Positions 40,402-45,588 of a stretch of 45,588 bases of DNA are shown piece by piece. The stretch's first letter is position 1. Each line of letters starts with the position of its first letter. Made by a program: the position numbers and the translations under genes. The notes under the pieces are model-generated. The model searched no databases, had not been told where the DNA came from, and saw only the letters and a list, made by a program, of their open reading frames with translations. The DNA comes from Cysteiniphilum sp. JM-1 (GTDB lineage: Bacteria > Pseudomonadota > Gammaproteobacteria > Francisellales > Francisellaceae), in NCBI RefSeq assembly GCF_008711525.1, contig NZ_VXKS01000020.1, forward strand, positions 1 through 45,588, written 5' to 3'.

Positions 40402-40430
40402 ATTGTAGGTAAGGGCATCAATAAAGGCAA
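40402..40430 (-). promoter_or_regulatory. Promoter of ssrA
   Basis: On the minus strand TTGCCT (40430-40425) and TACAAT (40407-40402) are 17 bases apart, with the mature 5' end 14 bases after the -10 box, consistent with later RNase P trimming. Confidence 0.55.
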
Positions 40431-40457
40431 GTGGCAAGCTAAATTATTTTGTTTATT

Positions 40458-41951
40458 TTAATGATTTTGACTTTTGTGCAATCGGGCGTAGATAATAATG
40501 CCAATCAAAGGTGCTAATAAACCAATAACTGAGACGGTGATTAACAGCACACCAAGCTCACTATAATTTGCCGGTGTGGTAATGGTGTTATTGCTATGAT
40601 CCACGACTTCACGTGTGACGACAAAGATTTGATTAAGATATTTGCTAAATAGAGATCCTGCAGTTAAGGCTAGATTCATAAAGCTTGCCATTAAAGCAAA
40701 CCAGGTCGCGGCATTGCCCTTGGGTGCGTAACGCGCGATAAGCGCTAACATCGGGATCATTGCCAATTGAGCAAAAGGTGAGGCAATCGCGCTATCAATC
40801 AGAACAATAGTGCGTGCACCAAAACCAAAGTAAACCATTGTCCATTCATGTAAACCATAATAAAGTGCGATAAGTGGTAGCTCTAGTAAAAAGCCTGCAA
40901 CAGTGAGCCATAATAGCACCCATGCGATCGATTTCTCGGTGATAAGACGCGCGAAAAACCACATGCCAACAATCGACATAAAAGCACCAATTTGTGAAAG
41001 TGTGCCAAAAAAAGCTTTATCAAATCCAAGCACATCGATCATAAACCATTGCGCGCCGGGGCCAGCAGTAGGTGAGGCGCGAAAGATAAAGATCATAAGG
41101 GCGGCGACAAAAATAGCACGCAATAAATCTCGCGGTAACTCTTTGGTAATGGATTTAAGTAAATAGATGATAATCACTAACGACACAACAAAAACAATTT
41201 CCTGAGCAAAAGGAATATTACTCAAACCGATAAGAATAATAAAAACAGCGTAGATCAGCCCACCAATAAGTACGGTTTTGTTGATTGGTTTTCTCGGTAC
41301 TTTATCCAAGCGAATACATAAAATACCGCTGATACTAATCAGTGGAATGACTAAGGTCAGCAAAAATAGATTTTGATAACTCATTACTTGCGCAAGCCAG
41401 CCACCAAGACCGGCAACCAAAAACATGCCTAAGCTTAAACTTAAGCGCCCCAAAAGTTGAACCATTGCCAAGTCTTTGTCGATATCTTCTTGTGGGCGTC
41501 CCTCGCGTTCAACCACCTCAACACTCATGGCATCAGCAACGACATCCTGTAAGACAACGCCAAGAACAGTTAGAAGTGATGATACAAAGAAAAGCGTATT
41601 ATCGGGTGCTAAAGCCACGACAAACGACCAGCGCCCAGCGAGTCCTGCCATAAGTAGTGAACCACAAACCATTAAAATCGCTGCAAGGTAGATATAGGCT
41701 TTGCGTTGTGAGCCAAACAAGGGCAGGCTGTCAACAAACTGCCCAAAAACCATTTTGATATTCCATGGCAAGCTTAACCATACACCAATAACGATAAGGC
41801 TTTCTGCGGATAAATTTAATTGTTCCTTAACAAAAAAGGACTCACCAACACCCGAGAAAATACTGCAACCGTAGGCAAAATAAATCATCAAAAGCGGCAG
41901 ATAACGCAGGCGCATCGCCTTGATTGGTTGGATTAAACTATCAACTTGCAT
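40458..41951 (-). CDS. BT1/FBT-family folate or biopterin transporter (MFS type)
   Basis: The 497-residue protein has about 12 membrane helices and the BT1 signature: WLSLPWNIKMVFGQFVDSLPLFGSQRKAYI in the first loop, GVVLQDVVADAMSVEVVEREGR and FRASPTAGPGAQWFMIDVLGFDKAFFGTLSQIG. The family moves folates, pteridines and related compounds in protozoa, cyanobacteria and plants; related genes occur in the Francisella group. The actual substrate is unknown here. An AAGGA lies 10 bases before the ATG. It is followed by ssrA on the same strand. Confidence 0.82.
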   Translation of the reverse strand: MQVDSLIQPIKAMRLRYLPLLMIYFAYGCSIFSGVGESFFVKEQLNLSAESLIVIGVWLSLPWNIKMVFGQFVDSLPLFGSQRKAYIYLAAILMVCGSLLMAGLAGRWSFVVALAPDNTLFFVSSLLTVLGVVLQDVVADAMSVEVVEREGRPQEDIDKDLAMVQLLGRLSLSLGMFLVAGLGGWLAQVMSYQNLFLLTLVIPLISISGILCIRLDKVPRKPINKTVLIGGLIYAVFIILIGLSNIPFAQEIVFVVSLVIIIYLLKSITKELPRDLLRAIFVAALMIFIFRASPTAGPGAQWFMIDVLGFDKAFFGTLSQIGAFMSIVGMWFFARLITEKSIAWVLLWLTVAGFLLELPLIALYYGLHEWTMVYFGFGARTIVLIDSAIASPFAQLAMIPMLALIARYAPKGNAATWFALMASFMNLALTAGSLFSKYLNQIFVVTREVVDHSNNTITTPANYSELGVLLITVSVIGLLAPLIGIIIYARLHKSQNH

Positions 41952-42345
41952 ATTGAAATCATCCTTGCCTGATATTCCCTGTAATGTTAAGCATAGCCAA
42001 GATTATCTAATTTACAAAAATCATATCAAACGCACTAATCACGGCATTGTTTTGCCATGTTTTATGATACAATTGCCGCGTTTTATTAACTGGAGTTACG
42101 CACTTTTTAAAAAACTATGATTTTATCAACACCCCGTCAGCCTATGGCTGCCACCCCTCTTGTAAAGAGGGGAATTAGGCAACGATGGTTTTATATTCCC
42201 CCCCTCTTTACAAGAGGGGAGCCGAGCTCGCGAGGCGGGGTGTTGAAATAGAAAAAGTCCGTAACTCCAGTTATTAAGCTGAATGCAAAAATAGCAAATA
42301 TCTAAAAGAATAAAAAAGAGTAAAAAAAGTAAAAGAGGTTTTAAT
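41952..42345. other. Intergenic region between the BT1 and yebC genes
   Basis: The gap holds a divergent promoter region and a palindromic insertion. An extended -10 box (TGATACAAT, TACAAT at 42068-42073) points toward yebC. The MITE (42089-42271) fills most of the rest, and the AGAGG ribosome site for yebC is at about 42333. No gene is seen. Confidence 0.6.
42089..42271. mobile_element. Palindromic MITE with 5-bp target duplication
   Basis: The 183-bp element has 20-of-21 matching terminal repeats (start ACTGGAGTTACGCAC, end GTCCGTAACTCCAGT) flanked by TATTA on both sides (42084-42088 and 42272-42276). Inside are a second inverted pair CAACACCCCG (42127-42136) / CGGGGTGTTG (42236-42245) and two mutually complementary hairpins at 42154-42172 and 42201-42219. 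No protein is encoded. The parent transposase must lie elsewhere. Confidence 0.75.
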
Positions 42346-43098
42346 ATGGCTGGTCACAGTAAATGGGCAAACATTAAACATAAAAAAGCAAAAGAAGATG
42401 CTAAGCGCGGTAAGGTGTTTACTAAGCTTATTCGTGAGATAACCGTTGCTGCACGCTTGGGTGGTGGGGATAAGGACTCGAATCCACGTTTGCGCGCGGC
42501 AGTGGCAACTGCATTGTCAAATAACATGACCAAAGATACGATTGAGCGCGCAATTAAAAAGGGTGCTGGCGGTGAAGAAGGGGGCAACTTAGAAGAAATT
42601 CGTTATGAGGGTTACGGTCCCGCGGGTGTTGCATTTATCGTTGATTGTATGACCGATAATCGCAATCGCACGGTGGCTGAAGTGCGTCATGCCTTTACGA
42701 AAGCCGGCGGTAATTTGGGTACGGATGGTTCAGTGGCGTATATGTTTAATAAAAAGGGCATTATCAGCTTTGATGCCGGTTTAGACGAAGATATGGTGAT
42801 GGAAGTCGCCCTTGAAGCCGGTGCTGAAGATGTCGTGAGCTTTGATGATGGTGCGATTGATGTTATTACCGATCCTAATACGTTCTCAGAGGTTAATGAT
42901 GCTTTAGAAGCCAAAGGCTTAAAAGCGATCTCTGCCGAGATTACGATGGATGCGGATGTTAAAACCAATATTGACGATGCCGAAATCGCACAAAAAATTA
43001 TGAATATGATCGATCGTTTAGAGGATCTTGATGATGTCCAAAGCGTTTATAGCAACGTTGAGTTTGACGAAAGTGTAATGGATGCGCTTAATTCGTGA
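42346..43098 (+). CDS. yebC: YebC/TACO1-family protein
   Basis: The 250-residue protein starts with [36 protein letters not shown], the family hallmark, followed by [31 protein letters not shown] and [12 protein letters not shown]. YebC proteins help ribosomes through polyproline stretches or act as regulators. The start has AGAGG upstream. It is the first gene of yebC-ruvC-ruvA, and its stop overlaps the ruvC GTG start (GTGA). The N-terminal half is the most conserved part. Confidence 0.95.
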   Translation: MAGHSKWANIKHKKAKEDAKRGKVFTKLIREITVAARLGGGDKDSNPRLRAAVATALSNNMTKDTIERAIKKGAGGEEGGNLEEIRYEGYGPAGVAFIVDCMTDNRNRTVAEVRHAFTKAGGNLGTDGSVAYMFNKKGIISFDAGLDEDMVMEVALEAGAEDVVSFDDGAIDVITDPNTFSEVNDALEAKGLKAISAEITMDADVKTNIDDAEIAQKIMNMIDRLEDLDDVQSVYSNVEFDESVMDALNS

Positions 43099-43610
43099 TT
43101 ATTTTAGGCATTGATCCGGGCTCGCGCATTACTGGATTTGGTGTAATCAAAGTGCAGGCAAAAGAATGCTTGTATGTTACCAGTGGCTGTATCCGTATTA
43201 CTAAAGAAGCAACCGCTGAACGCTTAAAGCAAATTCAAGATGGCATTAATGATATTGTTGCCGCTTATCAACCAACGGAAGCGGCAATTGAGCAGATCTT
43301 TATGTTTCAAAACCCAGGTGCTGCATTAAAGCTTGGGCAAGCGCGCGGTGTCGCAATGTGTGCTTTGGCAAATCAAAATCTCACGGTTAACGAATACTCA
43401 GCAAAACAGGTGAAACAAGCCGTTGTTGGTAATGGTAATGCAACAAAGTTTCAAGTGCAGCATATGGTGCAATCTTTTTTGCAATTAAGTAGCAAACCAC
43501 AAGCCGATGCTGCGGATGCTTTGGCGATTGCGATTTGCCATTTTCACAGTCGCAATAGTTTGCAGTTTATTCCAGGTGCTAACAAAATTGTACGAGGACG
43601 ATTACGATGA
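43095..43610 (+). CDS. ruvC: Holliday junction resolvase RuvC
   Basis: The 171-residue RNase H-fold nuclease has the four acidic residues in [20 protein letters not shown] and [13 protein letters not shown]. It cuts Holliday junctions moved by RuvAB. It starts with GTG overlapping the yebC stop and ends with ATGA overlap to ruvA. Confidence 0.97.
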   Translation: MIILGIDPGSRITGFGVIKVQAKECLYVTSGCIRITKEATAERLKQIQDGINDIVAAYQPTEAAIEQIFMFQNPGAALKLGQARGVAMCALANQNLTVNEYSAKQVKQAVVGNGNATKFQVQHMVQSFLQLSSKPQADAADALAIAICHFHSRNSLQFIPGANKIVRGRLR

Positions 43611-44254
43611 TTGGAAGAATAAAAGGTGAGCTTATCGAAAAGCAACCACCATTGATATTGGTTGAAGCCTTTGGTGTTGGCTATGAGATTTGGGTGCCAA
43701 TGAGCTCGATTTATAAGCTTGGCGATGTCGGGCAAGAGGTGATACTGCATACCCATTTTGTTGTGCGTGAAGATGTGCAACAACTCTATGGCTTTGCGAC
43801 TAAGTCAGATCGACGGTTATTCCAAGAGCTTATTAAGATCAATGGCATCGGTGCTAAGATGGCGCTAGCGATCTTATCAGGTATGGACGGGGTAACTTTT
43901 GTTAGCTGTATTGAGTCACAAGATCATGGGTTGTTATGCACGATTCCTGGTGTTGGTAAAAAAACGGCTGAGCGTATTATTATTGAGATGAAAGACAAAA
44001 TCACGAAATTAGTCCTTGAGTTAGATGCTTTAACACAGAATATGCCACATAAGGCACAAGAGAGTGCAAGCCTTGCTCATTCAGGTAATACAAGCTATCA
44101 GGCAAACTCAATGGTGCATCAAGCGGTTGATGCACTGGAAGCGCTTGGTTATAAGCGTAAAGAAGCTGAGAAATATGTGCATAAAGTCAAAAATGACGCT
44201 GATAGTGTCGAGAGTCTTATCCGTTTAGCATTGCAAGGGACACAAAAAGTGTAA
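43607..44254 (+). CDS. ruvA: Holliday junction ATP-dependent DNA helicase subunit RuvA
   Basis: The 215-residue protein has an OB fold at the N-terminus ([30 protein letters not shown]). Two HhH motifs follow ([17 protein letters not shown] and [20 protein letters not shown]), and a C-terminal domain that contacts RuvB ([21 protein letters not shown]). It tetramerises on the junction. ruvB, which normally follows, is not next; a 2H-like gene is. Confidence 0.97.
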   Translation: MIGRIKGELIEKQPPLILVEAFGVGYEIWVPMSSIYKLGDVGQEVILHTHFVVREDVQQLYGFATKSDRRLFQELIKINGIGAKMALAILSGMDGVTFVSCIESQDHGLLCTIPGVGKKTAERIIIEMKDKITKLVLELDALTQNMPHKAQESASLAHSGNTSYQANSMVHQAVDALEALGYKRKEAEKYVHKVKNDADSVESLIRLALQGTQKV

Positions 44255-44364
44255 AAGACGTAAAAGTTATTTGCTATAAAACATTCTTCACTTAAATTAA
44301 AACTTTGTTAAGCTAATCGGCGAATGTTTGACATGGAAAAAATAGAAAGGTGAGAGATTGGCTT

Positions 44365-45195
44365 ATGAAGAAAATTAAAAAAATGAGAAAAATTGTTAAA
44401 ACATTATCGTTACCACTCATAAGTATGAGCTTAATGTCATCAGCAGTTGCGATGACAAATTACCAAGGTCCTAATCAGACGAAAGCATTATTTATATTAC
44501 ACAATGGGCATACGAATTCTTTATATAAACCTGTGCTTGAGGTACCTGCCAAAGATAACGTAAAAGGACATGCCAATGTGTATCAAGGTGAATATGCCGT
44601 ATACATTCCTGTCAAAGGTAACAAGCCATTACTGACTCTGTTAAAAGAAGTTAATACGTTGGCATATCCTGATATGGCAACAAGAGTTATGACAACGCCG
44701 CATATTAGTATTATTCAAGGTGTATTTAAGGGCAAGAACTATCAAGAGCTGGTTGCAGCGGTTACCCAATTGGCGAAAAATACCAAAGCGCAAGAGGTGA
44801 CTTTAGCCAAAAACTTCAGCGTGGTAGGGGATACCTTATCTTTGGATGTTGCCGGAGATAATGCCTTTTTGAATGAGCTTAATGCAGAGTTAACTGCCAA
44901 AACGCATCCCAACGCACCAACACATCAAACGATTGTTGCTATTGAAGAGGGGCATGCTGATCTTACGCAAATGCAAAGCGGTAGCGCGTGGCGTGATTAT
45001 AATATCCCAGGCAGTAATCGCTCACATATCACAGCGGTTTATAACAAAGGTAATAGTGAATTGGCTACCAAAGCAAATAAGTTACTCAATAACAAAAGCT
45101 ATAGCGTAATGGTTGATAGCATCGCGATTGCCAAAATGGATGATAATGGCAACTTATATGGCAAACCAATTTTTGTTGCTCAATTCAAATCATGA
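44365..45195 (+). CDS. Secreted 2H phosphoesterase-like protein
   Basis: The 276-residue product has a basic N-terminus and a signal peptide (SLPLISMSLMSSAVA). Two HxS/T motifs, PH113-IS-I and SH221-IT-AVY, lie 108 residues apart, as expected for the paired active sites of the 2H phosphoesterase superfamily. Strands such as SYSVMVDSIAIAKMDDNGNLYGKPIFVAQF match the closing part of that fold. 2H enzymes act on cyclic phosphodiesters or RNA ends; a periplasmic or secreted one is less common. The ATG at 44365 has a GGTGAGA upstream; an in-frame GTG starts at 44350. The stop overlaps the tag start (ATGA). The fold call is inference. Confidence 0.55.
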   Translation: MKKIKKMRKIVKTLSLPLISMSLMSSAVAMTNYQGPNQTKALFILHNGHTNSLYKPVLEVPAKDNVKGHANVYQGEYAVYIPVKGNKPLLTLLKEVNTLAYPDMATRVMTTPHISIIQGVFKGKNYQELVAAVTQLAKNTKAQEVTLAKNFSVVGDTLSLDVAGDNAFLNELNAELTAKTHPNAPTHQTIVAIEEGHADLTQMQSGSAWRDYNIPGSNRSHITAVYNKGNSELATKANKLLNNKSYSVMVDSIAIAKMDDNGNLYGKPIFVAQFKS

Positions 45196-45482
45196 CTTTA
45201 GTACGTTGTCCTTGGGCAAACTCAAGTCCAGAGATGCAAAACTATCATGATCACGAGTGGGGCGTGCCACTATATGATGAGCAAAGACTGTTTGAGTTTT
45301 TATGTTTAGAAGGAGCGCAAGCGGGCTTAAGTTGGCAAACGATCTTAAAACGACGTGAGAATTATCGCCAAGCTTTTTATGATTTTCAGATTGATAAAGT
45401 TGCAAACATGACCTCAGATGATATTGAAGCTTTAATGCAAAATCCTAGCATTATTCGCAATCGTCTTAACCCAAGTTGGTAA
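45192..45482 (+). pseudogene. tag: 3-methyladenine-DNA glycosylase I, truncated
   Basis: The 96-residue frame opens like Tag: RCPWANSSPEMQNYHDHEWGVPLYDEQRLFEFLCLEGAQAGLSWQTILKRRENYR with the zinc-site Cys and His. The family is about 187 residues long. The match stops at IIRNRL (about residue 92); the last four codons and stop (NPSW) do not fit. The breakpoint near 45468 suggests an insertion. The rest of the gene may lie beyond the window. The product would lack the C-terminal zinc ligands and is probably inactive. Confidence 0.75.
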
Positions 45483-45588
45483 ATTTTTGATTACAAAGCA
45501 TTCAAATCGAACTTTTTTTGCAATTTCATGCCCTTCAAATCCTTATTCCTACGTTCATTTTATGTCAAAATCACTTTTGTAGTGCCAT
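45467..45588 (-). mobile_element. Possible end of an insertion element
   Basis: The DNA from about 45467 to the window edge replaces the second half of tag. It begins AACCCAAGTTGGTAA, is AT-rich and has no long frame. A word similar at 15 of 18 positions in inverted form occurs at the left edge (around 103-121), hinting at the same kind of element at both ends. Partial, so the family cannot be told. Confidence 0.4.

Noticed and set aside
40227..40430. 67-residue frame on the minus strand
   Set aside because: It is the tag region and 5' part of tmRNA, not a separate protein gene.
42687..42968. 93-residue frame antisense to yebC
   Set aside because: It is a reverse-strand shadow of a highly conserved gene with no supporting signals.
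1..45588. CRISPR array, tRNA or rRNA genes
   Set aside because: No regularly spaced repeats were seen, and no tRNA T-arm pattern other than that of the tmRNA.

Overview
The window is chromosomal DNA of a low-GC gammaproteobacterium, probably near Francisella and the Fastidiosibacteraceae. The best single clue is the tmRNA on the minus strand at 39978-40388. Its tag frame (GKNKANRVVAND...AARKAA) closely resembles the Francisella tag as I remember it. AT-rich codon use, a minCDE-mla operon, Francisella-like pilin genes and frequent TAATG or ATGA gene overlaps fit this. No tRNA, rRNA or CRISPR array is visible.

Layout. 1-4.5 kb: a left edge with a disrupted small membrane-peptide gene, then on the minus strand a Wzx/MATE-like flippase, tusE, a lipoprotein and rpsA with a structured leader. 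4.5-6.4 kb: a ROK sugar kinase, a small HTH protein and a MAPEG protein. 6.4-11.7 kb (minus): minC-minD-minE-mlaF-mlaE-mlaD-mlaC-mlaB-ibaG, an unusually continuous and translationally coupled cluster for division-site placement and outer-membrane lipid transport. 11.8-15.2 kb: an orphan FecCD permease, a small membrane-anchored protein, fmt and a class III Fic protein, with two short palindromic repeats between genes. 15.3-17.4 kb (minus): a fused TrpE(G) anthranilate synthase. 17.6-25.4 kb: a small secreted peptide, a peroxiredoxin-glutaredoxin hybrid, rpe, an APC permease paired with speA, an Imm_superinfect-type membrane protein and uvrD. 25.4-31.3 kb: pepP (minus), an OmpA-like porin, hpt, a TatD nuclease and two minor pilins (pilV- and pilW-like).

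31.4-39.7 kb (minus) is the accessory region. It is a single operon encoding a type I restriction-modification system with two built-in Fic relatives: a RhuM-Doc fusion as first gene, then hsdM, hsdS, a small winged-helix protein that looks like a Fic protein with its catalytic core removed, and hsdR. The operon has a good sigma70 promoter with a 20-bp inverted repeat next to the -35 box. It lies between the minor pilin genes and ssrA. This is the best candidate here for an under-described system: an RM locus with a possible Fic/Doc toxin guard and a matching regulator.

40-45.6 kb: ssrA, a BT1-family folate/biopterin-type transporter (minus), then yebC-ruvC-ruvA with a 183-bp palindromic MITE apparently in its 5' UTR, a secreted protein with two HxS/T motifs (2H phosphoesterase-like), and a tag (3-methyladenine glycosylase) gene cut off near codon 92 at what looks like the end of a mobile element.

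All functions are read from sequence motifs and remembered family features; no database search was run.
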